Origin: Akebia trifoliata
Taxonomy: Eukaryota; Streptophyta; Magnoliopsida; Ranunculales; Lardizabalaceae
Length of the DNA stretch: 64,000 nt
Assembly: GCA_017979445.1 (NCBI GenBank)
Contig: CM030707.1
Span: 23,318,586-23,382,585 of the forward strand
Reading direction: 5' to 3'
Shown: piece by piece, positions 33,011-45,278 of the stretch
Layout of the letters: the number at the start of each line of letters is the position of its first letter
How positions within the stretch are numbered: the first letter of the stretch is position 1
Made by a program: the position numbers and the translations under genes
Notes under the pieces: generated by a model
Told to the model about the DNA's origin: nothing
The model's database searches: none
What the model saw: only the letters and a program-made list of their open reading frames with translations

Positions 33011-33665
33011 TCAGATAGTTCATTACTCTTCCACCTTGAGTAAGTAGGTAAGACTCCCAGAAAAGTAGTTCATTACTCTTTCACCCCGAGTAGGTAGAAT
33101 AGGACTCCAAAAAAAAATAGTTCATTCACCCCGAGTAGGTAGAGTAGGATTTTCAAAAAAATTAGTTCATTACTTTTACACCCTGAGTAGGTAGAGTAGG
33201 ACACCCAAAAAATTAGTTTATTACTCATTCACCATGAGTAGGTAGAGTAGGACTCCCAAAAAATTAATTTATTACTCTTTCACCCTGAGTAGGTAAAGTA
33301 GGATTTCCAAAAAATTAGTTCATTACTTTTCATCCTTAGTAGATAGAGTAAGACTCCCAGAAAATTAGTTCATTACTCTTTCACCCTGAGTAGGTAGAGT
33401 GAGATTCCCAAAAAATAAACTCATTACTCCTTCACCCTGAGTAGGTAGAGTAGGACTCCCTAGAAAATTAGTTCATTACTCTTTTACCCCGAGTAGGTAG
33501 AGTAAGACACTCAAAAAATTAGTTCATTACTCTTTCACCCGAAGTAAATAGAGTATGACTTCTCAAAAAACTAGTTCATTACTCTTTCACCCCTAGTAGG
33601 TAAAGTAGGATTCAAAAAAAAAATTATTCATTAATCTTCTACCCAGGGTAGGTAGAGTAAGACAT
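33010..33665 (+). repeat. C2 array of ~50-bp TACTCT/AGAGTA units
   Basis: About 13 units of TTCATTACTCTTTCACCCTG plus AGTAGGTAGAGTAGGACTCC. This is the plus-strand counterpart of the A array, but with one main monomer type and no alternation. Confidence 0.85.
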
Positions 33666-34016
33666 TCCACTTTGCTCAGATTATGCTCAATTTTTGCTTA
33701 GATTATGCTTAGTTTATGCTAAGATTTTACTCAATTTTAGCTCAAACCCTCTTAGATTTGAAGTTCACATACTTGCACATTTGTTTCATTAGTCAAGGAA
33801 ATTTTTTTAATTCAATGATCTGACACCATCAGTGAGAACTCGTACTCGAGGACCTGATAACTTTTTAATTCGAGGAGAGTATTATCCTCAAGGATCCAAA
33901 TACCCTCACGAATTGTTAAATCAGGCTGCAAAATGAACTGTCATTAGCTTTGTCATTCAGATATTACACTATCTACTAAAATAGATTTGCTATCTAGTTT
34001 GCATCAACCCGCTGTC

Positions 34017-34029
34017 AAAGAGGGGTATC
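34017..34029 (+). other. Polypurine tract of C2
   Basis: AAAGAGGGGTATC directly before the last C LTR. Confidence 0.8.
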
Positions 34030-34446
34030 TATAGACATCTCATTTTCGCACTAACTGATTAGTCAACCCGCCAACCCGATTGCAATGGTTCCCAATGATG
34101 GATGATTATTCCAATACTCTATTTTATAACTACATATGTTTCAAAAACTCGGATGAGGTATCTCAAACTAACAAAACTGTAGAAAGCACACTACGTAAGA
34201 AAAATATGACTCACAATGTATAAATCATCATTTTTCAAACAAAAAGAAGCTTTACGATAAAAATCACTAAAAAATGATCAAATTATCAAAATACCTCTAA
34301 CATCAAAACATCCTTACATCCCACATCACGCTTAGGAAAATCCAACAGAACACATAAAGCAACAAAATGAAATCAAGTAAATCATTTTGCCAATTTTTAC
34401 TAAATTTGATAAAATTATGAAAATGCCCCTCATAATGGTTGACAAT
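34030..34446 (+). mobile_element. C2 3' LTR, left part
   Basis: Starts TATAGACATCTC (TG mutated to TA). It aligns with 12889-13300. It stops at the D insertion and resumes at 46523. Confidence 0.85.
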
Positions 34447-35686
34447 TGTTCGAACTGCAGATGATAACAAATAAAAAACAAAAGAAAACCTTGGCAAACA
34501 AGGGTCGAACCATAAAGACAGCATTAATCTAAAATATATTTCTTCCAATCCAATTCAAGTTTTTGGAAAACAATTAAAAATAATTTTTGAAAGGGATTTA
34601 TCTAAAATAAACTACTGAAATAAAAGAAACTTAAGAATATGAAAGAGAAGTGTAGATCAATTGAATCCACATTCACAAGCTTTATCAGTAAATTCTGGTT
34701 CTCTACTTATCTCGATCCACTAAATAAAACAAATATTTGTGGATTGGAAAGTCAAGCAGTTATAATATAAACAAAATAAAAAGTATGAAATAATTTTGGC
34801 CAAGATTATTAGGTAAACATTAACTATTCTTTGTAGAACATGATTCTTTTTGAACTTATCAAAGAAAGAAAATATCAAAATTTTGAAAATAATTAATACT
34901 CAACCTAATAAAAAATAGCTACGCTATCACAATAAGACTATTAAATCATTATGAAAATCATAAAATACTAACAAAACTTACTCAAGCTTCCTCAACCGAT
35001 CTACCGGAGATTTAGTCAATAGTCATCACAAGAACAATAAAGCAAAAATAAAATAAAGAAAATATGGAGAAAAAAGAGAGATGAAGGAAAAAAGTTATCT
35101 TTATTGCTTGACTTCCAACTGGTAGAGCCTCCTTACAACTTTAATAAAACTCAAAAAAGAAAGAAAATAAATACTAATCTAATTCTAAAAATTCAGCCTC
35201 TTCAACCCTTGGTCTGGTCTTCTATTTATAGAGAGACTAGATTAGGGTTTTTCTATAGAAATTAGGATTTCGAAGACATTCCGTATTTACAAAAAATACT
35301 AAAAATAATCTATAACGAATGGTATGCAGCCGCCAAACTTTAGTACAAATCTCGAGGTTTGACTTTCTTAGTTAATCGCATAGTCACAGTTGACCATGGC
35401 ACCACCGTGAAGTTTTGGTCAATTGACTTAACTTTTTGTCCATGATTTTCTTTTGGATCCTGGATCATAGTGGTAAGTTCGATTTTTTTTTATTCGTCTT
35501 GAAACTTTACGAATAATTCATGTTACACGTAAATAACAGTAATTAGTTTCGAATTATATAATTAATTGGAAAAAACAAATTATTATGGACTAACAATGAA
35601 CTTGTATGTAATTAAAGTGTTTAGTGTATTTACTAGTAAAGTCTATGTAATTAGGGCTCTAGAAATGACTTTTTAAATCCTGATCA
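34447..35686 (-). mobile_element. 3' LTR of element D
   Basis: 1240 bp, TGTTCGAACTGCAG to CCTGATCA on the plus strand. TATAAATAGA (minus) at about 35221-35230. Confidence 0.93.
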
Positions 35687-35698
35687 TACCCCCAAACC
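35687..35698 (-). other. Polypurine tract of D
   Basis: GGTTTGGGGGTA on the minus strand, ending at the LTR start. Typical of Athila elements. Confidence 0.85.
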
Positions 35699-37535
35699 TA
35701 GATTTTACTAGTCTCGAGCAAAAATAAAATAAAAAGTAAGTTACAAACCACTTTCGTAGGTTACACGACTGCATTTAGCGAATACAGCAAGCTCTTAAAT
35801 TCCTAGTGGATGAGTTTGACTTGTGAGGGTTTGCAGTGAATATACTCACAAAATTTTAACACTTTATAAAAATATCAAAGTCAAACTCAATAGATGTATG
35901 GCAAACATAATAATACTTCACAAATTAGTCAAATGTCCATACGTTTAAGCAAAGTTCTAGTTTTCACTTCTCAGTTTAGAAACTTTCAAAGATAACTTGA
36001 GTGCTCGTGTAATTTTTCTAATTTTTCATTAAAAAAACATCTTTTGTAGGAACAAGATTTCACCTCCTAACTACTAAAAATGGTCGATTCTTCCTCAGTT
36101 CTAACTCAAAATTAAGTATCTTGTCTAGGATTGTGAGAGGTGTAGATGTTCACTTTAATACCTCTAAGGGGTTTTATCTGTGATATTCTAGTTTACTCAC
36201 GTTTTTACTATTGACGACTTTCACCCTACTGAAACTACTTTATTTGGTCACATTAGACTCTTTTCTTTTTGTACTTTTTCAGCTCAAGTATTTTTACTTT
36301 GATTTGGTCTTTTCCATATATTTTTATTTTTTATTTTCTCTACTTCACCATTTTTCTAATTTATTTTTTAACTTCTGCACACATCATCAATTTTCTAGTG
36401 TTTTTTTTACAAAAAATAGGTAGTCCTTCCAGTTCAATCTTATGATTGCTGTCCAAATCATATTATCTCCAGTTCTATTTTTCTTCTAACCAGTAGACTA
36501 AGGGACAAGGAAGTCATAGTTCATTAGATTTGATTTCCCCTAACACTCTAAACAAAGAAAAGGGTCAAAACTTGTTCCATAAAACCTTATTTTTACTCAA
36601 TTAGAAGTGTCATGAATTTTTCAAAATATTATTTTGATTTTCTTTATGAGGAATAATCGAAATGAACTTATGATAAAAAATTAGGACATGAGCCTGAAAT
36701 TTGAAATTCATATGTAAACAGTACATAAAAAGAGTTGGAAGAAAATATTTTGCAAGTGTTAAATCTATTTTTATTTATTTATTTATTTTTAAACATGAAA
36801 CTAAACTAACAATGAGATGTAATAAAATTGTGAGCTAACTTAATACCCCCAGACCTAAATGACATATTGTCCTCAATATGTAAGTAGTAAAGAAAGCAAG
36901 AGAATGGTTAGATCATACCTGAATCGATTTTGACATTAATTCGCAAACTCTTGTTATAACTAATCTGAAAAGATGAAGATTTAGAACAATGATAATTTTC
37001 TAAACAGGATTGCATAAAATCCTACCTAGGAATTTAAAAACAACCTAACTAAGAAATTAAAAATATCATAATCGAAATAAAACTCATCCTAATCTGAATC
37101 TGAACTCTCAGTGGCTCATGCACTCGCACGTGCCTTCTTCTCCGCAATGTATGCCAGAATCTACTACTGACCAATTTGCAGATCTTTGCAATGCTGGTTG
37201 ACCTTCTTGAGTCTTTTTCATCGACACCTGAGGACCAGAGGCCTGTACATAGGTCTTGAAGACTTGTTTTCCCTTACAGGGTGAGAGACGTTCTAGATTC
37301 CCTCGTATGAGTAAATCGACTATTGGAACCCCATCCTTCGTTGTATAATCCTACAGACGAGATGAGGTAGTGCAAATGAACAACTAGGACTGGTCATCAC
37401 TGCCACTATTATTTTTAACAGAAGACAAACCACACAAAAGGTATGATCACGGGACTGAATCGCATGAAGAAAGTATAGATCTTTAGTGTACATCTCAATA
37501 GAATGTGAAGTCCCAATTACATTAGTCATAATCCA
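35699..37535 (-). other. D 3' non-coding region
   Basis: AT-rich, between the last ORF and the polypurine tract. Frames here are short and I recognise no domain. Confidence 0.55.
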
Positions 37536-38120
37536 TCACCAACACAAATATTGATTTTCATACATGCATTTGGATTTCAACCCAGTATTCGTGATGGAAA
37601 TGGTTTGTTTGGATAGTTCTAACCGTGTGATGTAGTAATCAAACTCAAAATCGGGCTCACAAACACCATTATCTACCAGTGCAATTCCTAATATTGCATG
37701 TAGATTGGAAGCATCAATTGTGAATGTAATGCCTCTAAACTTGATGGTGATTAATGCAGCGAATGAATCATTGGATACATATGACCCACATAACTCCCTA
37801 ACTAATTCATTGCTATATTGCTCATCACCTTCGTAAAACAAACGACTCCACCTATAGGCAATCAATGCGTCGCTGAACCACGATCCTTGAGGGGTAAGAA
37901 ATGTGTCATGATAAACCTCCTCCAGAAAAATGGATCGATGTTTGGGTGCCATGGATGAAGAGAGAATGACGAGGAAAAGAAGATGTAGAAAATTGGAGCA
38001 CATGGGCCCCATAATCACGATGGCACCAGGAATGGGCCTGGCGATGCTGTTGGAAGGTGGCACATAGTAGTGCTGAGAGAGTATGTGAATCGTGATACCT
38101 GGGAGAACACAATGGACCAA
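37536..38120 (-). CDS. D extra ORF downstream of pol (Athila ORF3 / plant transposon-protein-like)
   Basis: 194 codons. From residue 58 (MAPKHRSIFLEEVYHDTF) it reads WFSDALIAYRWSRLFYEG, ALITIKFRGITFTIDASN and LHAILGIALVDNGVC. This pattern (RGITFT...I..LLGI) resembles the plant-specific transposon-protein domain found in ORFs after Athila pol, where an envelope-like gene has also been described. The first 57 residues are hydrophobic and may not belong. The natural start is probably Met58. Its function is unknown; it ends early relative to longer family members and may be truncated. Confidence 0.5.
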   Translation of the reverse strand: MVHCVLPGITIHILSQHYYVPPSNSIARPIPGAIVIMGPMCSNFLHLLFLVILSSSMAPKHRSIFLEEVYHDTFLTPQGSWFSDALIAYRWSRLFYEGDEQYSNELVRELCGSYVSNDSFAALITIKFRGITFTIDASNLHAILGIALVDNGVCEPDFEFDYYITRLELSKQTISITNTGLKSKCMYENQYLCW

Positions 38121-38504
38121 TCAGATTGAGATTCTAACGGTTGGATTGCCGACGGTGAACTTATGTATATAGTGAAGAAATATGGAGATGGAGGCTAGAT
38201 GGAGAAGATGGGAAGAGATAAGGATTAGGGCTTTTCTTTTATAGATGGTGTTTGATTTTCTTGGAAAATAAATTTGCCACCTTGAAAATCCACGGAAAAT
38301 AAATTTTCTTAGAAAAGTTGAATTCAAAAAATAAAATTTTCGAGAAAATTGTACAATAAATTTATGCAAAATTAAAAAAAAAAATTTGAAGGAAATCCTG
38401 ACTACTAATCTAATTAAAAAAATATTCTTATCTAGAGAAAGATATCCTAACAAATAAAAATACATGGGTTGCCTACCAAGCCTCGCTAAGTTTATTGTTG
38501 TCAG
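38121..38504 (-). other. D gap between pol and extra ORF
   Basis: Contains an apparently spurious minus-strand frame (38121-38465) of low-complexity hydrophobic and basic residues. No function seen. Confidence 0.4.
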
Positions 38505-39720
38505 CCAGATAACAACATAAGGCTAATCCTGATACACAGGATCCCTCAAGTAAGAATCTTTTTCTTGGGGTGGTAGTGTGAGAAATGGCTTGAGTTGTTG
38601 ACCATTGACATGGAAAATACTACCATCCGTTGTATTGAGTATCTCGATATTGCTATAGGAATTAATTTTATGGACCACAAAGGGTCCTGTCCATCAAGAT
38701 TTCAATTTTTCAGGAAATAGGTGGAGGAGAAAATTATAGAGTAATACCTGCTGACTTATATGAAAGGACTTTCGTTGAATGATTTTTCATGCCAAGCCTT
38801 TGTACGATCCTTGTATAGTCGATCATTATCGTATGCATCATTACGCAGTTCTTCTAACTCAGAGAGTTGGAGTTTTCTGTGCTCTCCTACTTTAACAAGA
38901 TCAAAGTGAAGATGTTTTATACCTTAATATGCACAGTGTTCGAATTCTATTGGGAGATGACAGGATTTTCCAAAGATGAGACTATAGGGGGACATGCCAA
39001 TCGGAGTTTTGAAAGTAGTCCGATATGCCCACAATACGTCATTTAATCGCAAAGCCTAATCCTTTCGTAAAGGATTGACTATTTTTTCAAGAATGATCTT
39101 GATTTCATGATTGAAGATTTTGACCTGTCCACTCGTTTGAGGGTGATATGGAGTGGCGACTTTGTGAGTAATAGCGTATTTACGCATGAGACTTTCAAAA
39201 ATTCGATTACAGAAATACTTACCTCCGTCACTAATGATTGTCCTTAGGGTACTGAAATGAGCAATACAATATTTTTAAGGAAGTTGACAATGACTTTGTG
39301 TTCGTTGGTCTGACACGCTATTGCTTTTACCCATTTAGATACGTAGTTGACTACAACTAAAATAAATTGAAAGCCATGCGAAATGGGGAAGGGTCCCATG
39401 AAATCAATGCCCCAAACATTGAAAATTTCAATGATCAAAATGGGTTGTTGAGGCATTTCATTCCTTCGACTAATCTTTCCTAAACGTTGGCATCGATCAC
39501 AAGATTTAGCAAAGATGTGGGTATCACGAAAAAAATGTTGGTCAGTAAAAACCGCATTGCAACACTTTTGTTGTTGTTTTCTTGCCTCCAAAGTGTCCAC
39601 CACAGGCGTGGTTATGGTAGAAATCGAGTATATGTTTCTGATCATGGTCAGAAATACACCGACGAATTATTTGATCTGGACAATACTTAAATAAGTACGG
39701 GTCATCCCAAAAGAACCATT
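38505..39720 (-). pseudogene. D integrase (broken)
   Basis: Would insert the cDNA into the genome. The N-terminal zinc region reads [19 protein letters not shown] and SCDRCQRLG (HHCC type) across a frameshift near 39560. The core reads [10 protein letters not shown] (first Asp), ISDGGKYF (second Asp), and [16 protein letters not shown] where the third catalytic residue, Glu of GQVE, is Lys. The C-terminal part has WTGPFVVHK and IFHVNGQQLKPFL near 38580. At least two frameshifts. The loss of the catalytic Glu alone would inactivate it. Confidence 0.85.
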
Positions 39721-39757
39721 TAGCTTGGACGAGACATCTCAGTCATTCTTGTTTCTT

Positions 39758-41200
39758 TCATGAGGTCGGTGTTTGTCCAGGCACCAGGTAATTGACAATG
39801 TCAACATACCAACGTGTATCCATATTAGAAATAGACATCAAGGGTTCATCTGGAAAATTCTTAGAGATTGGAAGGGAATCAGAACTTGTTTCAACTACCA
39901 ATCTAGATAAGTGATCGGCAACCACATTCTCGCATCCTTTCTTATCTTGAATTTCCAAATCAAATTCTTATAGTAAAAGAACCTATCGGATTAACCTTGC
40001 TTTGCATCCTTCTTGGAAAGAAAGTATTTCAGCAATGCATGATAGGTGAAGATTATAACCTTGGATACAGAATTTTTCCAGAGCAAAAACTACTGTTAGC
40101 AACTTCTCCGAAGTTGAATAATTAAGTTGGGCATCGTTCAATGTTTTGCTCACATGCTGGATAACATGAGGGATTTTGTCAACTCGTTGCCCCAGTACAC
40201 CACTTATTGCTTAGTCTAAAGCATTACACATCACCTCAAGGAGAAAATTTCAGTTTGGTGGTTGGATGATAGGTGTTGTTGTCAACTCAGTTTTGAGTTT
40301 GTCAAATGCATTTAAACAGGTGATAGAGAGTTCAAAGTTTGCATTTTTGGATAATAAGTCGCATAGAGGTTTGGAAATTTTTTCAAAATCCTTAATGAAA
40401 TGCCTGTAAAACCTGTATGCCCTAGGAAAGAATGGACTTCCTTCACAATTTTAGGAGGAGGTAAATTAGTGATAAGGTCAAATTTTGCCTTATTTTACCT
40501 CAATTCCCTTATGGGATATAATGTGTCCCAATACAATCCCGGAAGTGACCATGAAATGGCACTTCTCTTAGTTTAACACCAGATTCTTTTGGCGGCATCT
40601 AGCTAAGACTAACTTTAAGTGATATAGGCAATTGTCAAAGCTAGATCCAAAAATTGAAAAGTCATCCATGAAGACTTCAAGAAATATTTCTACCATATCG
40701 GAGAAAATGCTCAACATACATCGCTGAAAATGTTGTTGGAGCATTGTAAAGTCCAAATAGCATGCGTCGATAGGCAAAAGTCCCGAAGGGACATGAGAAA
40801 ATTATTTTTTTCTTGATCTTTAGGGGCGATCGGGATCTGATTGTATCCCAAATATCCATCAAGAAAGTAGTAGTAGGCGTGTCCAAGTAGGCATTCGAGC
40901 ATTTAATCTATGAATGGAAGAGGGAAGTGATCTTTTCGTGTCATAAACTTCAACTTCCTATAGTCTATACAAACTCGCCACCTAGTTTGGATACGAGTTG
41001 GTACTAATTCATTATCCTTGTTGGTCACAATAGTGACACCAAATTTCTTTGAGACCATTTGAACAGGACTTACCCATTTACTGTCTGAGATGATGAATAT
41101 AATACCCACATCTAGCAATTTGAGGACTTTTCCACGGACAATCTCTTATAAGACCGGATTCAATCTCCTTTGCGATTCTCTCGATATTTTGTAGTTATCC
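39758..41200 (-). pseudogene. D reverse transcriptase and RNase H (broken)
   Basis: Starts with LDVGIIFIISDSKWVSPVQM and WRVCIDYRKL near 41000, then FLDGYLGYNQIPIAPKDQEK near 40830, the active-site motif VFMDDFSIFG near 40655, RNase H remnants (VMCNALD, SGVLGQRVDK) near 40200, and a link to integrase (KKGCENVVADHLSRL) near 39930. At least three frame changes and several stops. FMDD replaces the commoner YVDD, as is usual for Athila. Confidence 0.85.
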
Positions 41201-41630
41201 TCGAGGTGTATTTGGTGCATAACCATAGAGGGACTGATGCCCTTGATATCAACTATAGTCGAACCAATAACTTCCTTATGTTCTCAAAGGACCTCTAATA
41301 ACTACTTTTTTTAAGACTTTTCTAAGTCGGGTGATATGATTACATGGAAGGTTTTGGCTTTCCCTAAGAACGTATATTTCAACGTGTTAGGCAACTGTTT
41401 GAGTTCAGGTTTAGGAATCTCTTCAATTGAAGGTTTTGATGAAGATGTGGGGAGACTCTCTATTTTAAGTTACCAATTTGCAAAGTCCATCTCGCGGACA
41501 GATTCTAGGAGGGCATTTACCTCCTTGATGGACTGTTCTTCATCAAACTTAAGGTCAAATTGACCTAAGTATTCTTCTAACGGGTTAATATTCTCCGAGT
41601 CCTGAAATGTTCTGCTGACCAATGTATCAA

Positions 41631-42092
41631 TCATATTGACTTCTTCATATCATCCATGTCAATGGATTGACACTTGTTGTGGAAAACATTCAATTTTATT
41701 TTCATGTCTTCAAAGGCTAAGGTCACGATCCCGTTTCTACATCTGATCACAGCATCAAATGTGGCTAAGAATGGTCGACCTAAGATTATTGGAACATGAT
41801 TGTTTGGGTTTATGACGGATTCAGTGTCAAGTACCACAAAATCAACGGGAAAATAGAAGTCTTTAACCTTGATTATTACATTTTCCACTACCCCTTTAGG
41901 AATCTTGACTGATCTATCTGCCAAACTGAGAGTGATATCTATAGGTTTGAGTTTCCCCAAACCTAGTTGTTTATAGACAGAAAAGGATAGCAGATTCACA
42001 CTAGCCTCTAGATCTAACAGACATTTCTCAATCATTGTTTCCCCTATATACACAGAGATTGTTGAATAGCCTGGATCTTTGAATTTAGGCAC
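41631..42092 (-). pseudogene. D protease region
   Basis: 153 codons: FKDPGYSTISVYIGE, then LLDLEASVNLLSFSVYKQLG and VPIILGRPFLATFDAVI. This is the Athila aspartic protease, normally with DLGAS at the active site. Here Gly is replaced by Glu (DLEAS), which should abolish activity. The ILGRPFL motif is intact. Confidence 0.85.
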
Positions 42093-42124
42093 AATTGTCT
42101 GTTGAATCAGACAAGATAATTAGG

Positions 42125-44091
42125 TTATAATTGTAGTCTCTTTAGGCACAAAGGTTTTTTTTTTTTTACCGTAGTGAGATCTTTAAGGAACTTAGTATAT
42201 GAAGGAATTTGACAGATAGCATCCAGAAAATGGATGTTAATCTGAACATTCTTGAAGACTTCAAGAATACCTTCTAATTGCTTTCCCTTTTTATTATCTA
42301 CTAATCTATGTGGAAATATGGCCTTGGGAATGGTAATATCTTTTTCCATTTGAGTAGGAATTTCTTATTTGTTGGTTCTTTTCCTCTATTGAAGGTGCAC
42401 TTTGGATGTCCTCTTTTATTGGGACCTCATTGGTCATGTGCACTTGGTTATCCACTAACTTACCAGAATGTAGTGTGTGGATTGCTTGAATAGAGTCATT
42501 AGAGGAACCAGGTTGACTTGCTATTTCATACTGTCCTTTTGGGACAGTTCTTCTTAGGTTAGGCACAGTTTGACTTGGAAATTGTCCAATTTTTCTCTTC
42601 CCAAGAGAGAACGATAATTGCCCTAGTTGAATCTCAAGATTTTTAATTAATTGTTTATGCCTATGACTCCTTTGATTTTGGTCCTGCATGAATTTTTGTT
42701 GTTACTTGAATATCTCTGTGACCAATGTTTCTAATGTAGAGTTTATTTGTACAATTGGGGGAGAATAATTAGTCATAAGGTCAACAATAATTGCCCTATG
42801 ATCAGACGCATGGAGTGAAGAATAAGATGCTTGTGGAACCAAAGAAAGTTTCGCATTGGATTGAGATTGCTTATAATAACCTTTTTGAAAACCTGGAGCA
42901 CCACCCTGTTGGATAGGTTCGTTCTGACGATAGAAGAAGTTGGGGTGAAACCTATTTTCAGGGTCGTAAGTTTGATTATACGAGTTTAGAGTGGGTTTCC
43001 TAAAAATGCTATATGACCCAATAGCATTAGCTTGTTCTGTATTGGCCACAGGACAGTTTTCCATAAGGTGGTCAAATGTTTCGCATATGTTACATGTGAA
43101 AGGCATCTCTGAATTTACTTGGAGTGCAGAATGTACCACTTGTTGGCTAGTTTTGATGCTGAAAACATCAAATTTTTTATTTAAGTTTTGCATAGTACTA
43201 ACCAGAGTAGTCATTAGTTTTTGAGATCAGAATCACTTTTGATCTCATACATTCCTGGTTTATTTGTTCCCAACTCATTCCTATCAGAGTTTCCTAAATT
43301 GGTACTCTAGTTTCGAGCATTTTCAGCGAGTTCTATGAGAAAATCATAAGCTTGATTTGGAGTCTAATTTATGAATTTTCCTTTGTGCATAAACTCCAAA
43401 AAGATACGTTGTGCTGTCGTAAGACCACGATAGAAGAAATTGACCAGTTAGGCTTTATCAATCCCTTGATGTGGGCATTTTACAAGCAGGTCATGAAATC
43501 TTTCCCATGTTTGGGAAAATTCTTCATCAGGTTTGCCCTTGAAGTTCCTAATGCATTTTTGATTTGTTTTGTTTTTGTCATTGAAAAGAACTTAGCGATG
43601 AATTTACGAGATAACTCATCCCAAATAGTGATCGAGTTAGAGGGCATCTAGTTCATCCATGCTACTGCATGATCTTCTAGAGCTAGAGGGAACAACCTTA
43701 ACTTGGCATTTTCATCATCAAGGTGACCATTTTGAAAGGTTTGACATATGATCAGAAATTTATTCAAATGTTTATAGGATTGTTTACTCTCGAACCCATG
43801 AAACTTAGGGAGCATATTGATAGTAGCTGCCCTAATTTTGAATTGTGCCACATTAGTTGCTGGCAAGGCAATACATAAAGGAGGAGTGGTTGTAGTAGGT
43901 GCGAATAACTCATTGAGAGTTCGTTGATTTTTTTGGATCATTTGAGGTGGGGCAATCGGTTGAACCATCTCGGGTGGCTGAAAGATAGGTGAGGAATCAA
44001 ATTCTCTTCTAGTCCCTTGAAGTGGATGAGATTTTATGATTTCGAGATCAAATGGTTCAAGTGGATTCTTTTGAGATCTCCTACCTAACAT
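42125..44091 (-). pseudogene. gag: D gag (broken)
   Basis: N-terminal part 43648-44091 begins MLGRRSQKNPLEPFDLEI and contains INMLPKFHGFESKQSYKHL and LRLFPLALEDHAVAWMN, the Athila capsid domain. It continues in shifted frames (IWDELSRKFIAKFF near 43600). A second frame 42702-43214 holds the zinc knuckle CNICETFDHLMENC (CX2CX4HX4C). Then come IQLGQLSF and KIGQFPSQTVPN (42306-42689) and the gag-protease linker (INIHFLDAICQIPSY, 42125-42349). Four separate frames, so not translatable. Confidence 0.85.
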
Positions 44092-44244
44092 GCACTAATG
44101 ATGAACATAGATAATAGGAAGGAATTTCATACGTGCTTGATGGGTTCCTATTAGACTAGACAGCTCTTAACTGTTTCAAAGGAATAACTCGAGCTTCCAA
44201 CCCAGTTCTCTGAAATTGAAATCAACTAGTTTAATCCCCAAATG

Positions 44245-44375
44245 AAAGGTGGCGCGCGATGCTGAACAAGGGTACTCTTAAATCACCTCTTCGTCTATTT
44301 CTCTCATACAGTAGGGTACAGCGGGGCAGGATTTTACTTAGGCACTGATTTCGATCAAGAAGTACAATTGGTGCA
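44245..44375 (-). promoter_or_regulatory. Shared leader module (D copy)
   Basis: AAAGGTGGCGCGCGATGCTG, ACAGTAGGGTACAGCGGGGC and ACTTAGGCAC, then AGAAGTACAATTGGTGCA. The same motif order is found in A, B and F although D is of another lineage. The short hairpin of A and F is not kept here. Confidence 0.65.
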
Positions 44376-45257
44376 ACTTAGGCTAGCTTTGCCTATTAAG
44401 CTCGATGAGACCTATGGTCAAGTCTAATCAAATTTTAATTAAATTTGGGCTTGTGTGAATTAATTTTCTAATAGGAAAAGAATACGGTGATGAAATCCGA
44501 TTCTTAACTTGTTTGTGCCATCCTCGTAAGGGTGCCTTTTTTACTATTGTGCAATCGAAAGTGTATAGTTAACTCACTCAAATTCAATATAGAAATCCAC
44601 TTGCAAGGGATGCATGGGGGTTCACAGTTTTACCTCTCGTTCTAGACGGGCGTTGATCGATTTGATTGGACTCGGGCCACAGATACCAAACTCGGTGTAC
44701 GAACCCGAAAAGTTGAGACAGTTTCGTCCCACTGTCATTCTCCATTAATTCTACTGCAATCTGAGCCTTCACGAAATAATAAAAATTAAATTAAAATAAA
44801 TTAAAATAAATTAAAACTTCTTAAAATAAAATCCTACTGTAGTTCTACTTAAAATAAATAAAAATAAATAAATTCTTGCTCTTCGTTAAAAAATCGGATC
44901 CGGGTGGTGGAATAAAATTTACCAACCACGTTGCTCCTCGTCGAATCCTTCGACTGAAAATAGAAGACAAATCAAAATTAGAATTTTAGAAAAATTATAT
45001 GTTCATTGAAATCTAGAAGTTTGAAGAAAAATTCAGCAAAAATTTAAAGTGCGAATCTCGAGGTTTAACCGCGGCGCCATAGTTGACCTAAGAGGTGAGA
45101 AATTTTTATGATGAAATTGACTCAAATTTTAGGGTTTTGTTCGTACTAACTTTAGGAATCCAGCATTATTTTTTTTGGATTTTTCTGAAATAACAACTTT
45201 GATCAATAGAAAATCAAATCAGATTTTTAAATAAAAAAATATTGGATTACACCGTTC
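44376..45257 (-). other. D leader, no gene seen
   Basis: Between primer-binding site and shared module. Contains short AAATTAAAATAAATTAAAAT repeats near 44790-44880. The frame 44584-44772 has no recognisable match. Confidence 0.5.
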
Positions 45258-45275
45258 TCCTTGGCAACAGCGCGA
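45258..45275 (-). other. Primer-binding site of D (decayed)
   Basis: Minus strand TCGCGCTGTTGCCAAGGA, 14 of 18 bases identical to TGGCGCCGTTGCCGGGGA, which I recall as the tRNA-Asp-type site of Athila. Three bases from the LTR end. Confidence 0.7.
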
Positions 45276-45278
45276 ATT

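Noticed and set aside
37906..38112. 68-codon minus-strand ORF overlapping the D extra ORF
   Set aside because: Shadow frame of the 194-codon ORF with the recognisable pattern.
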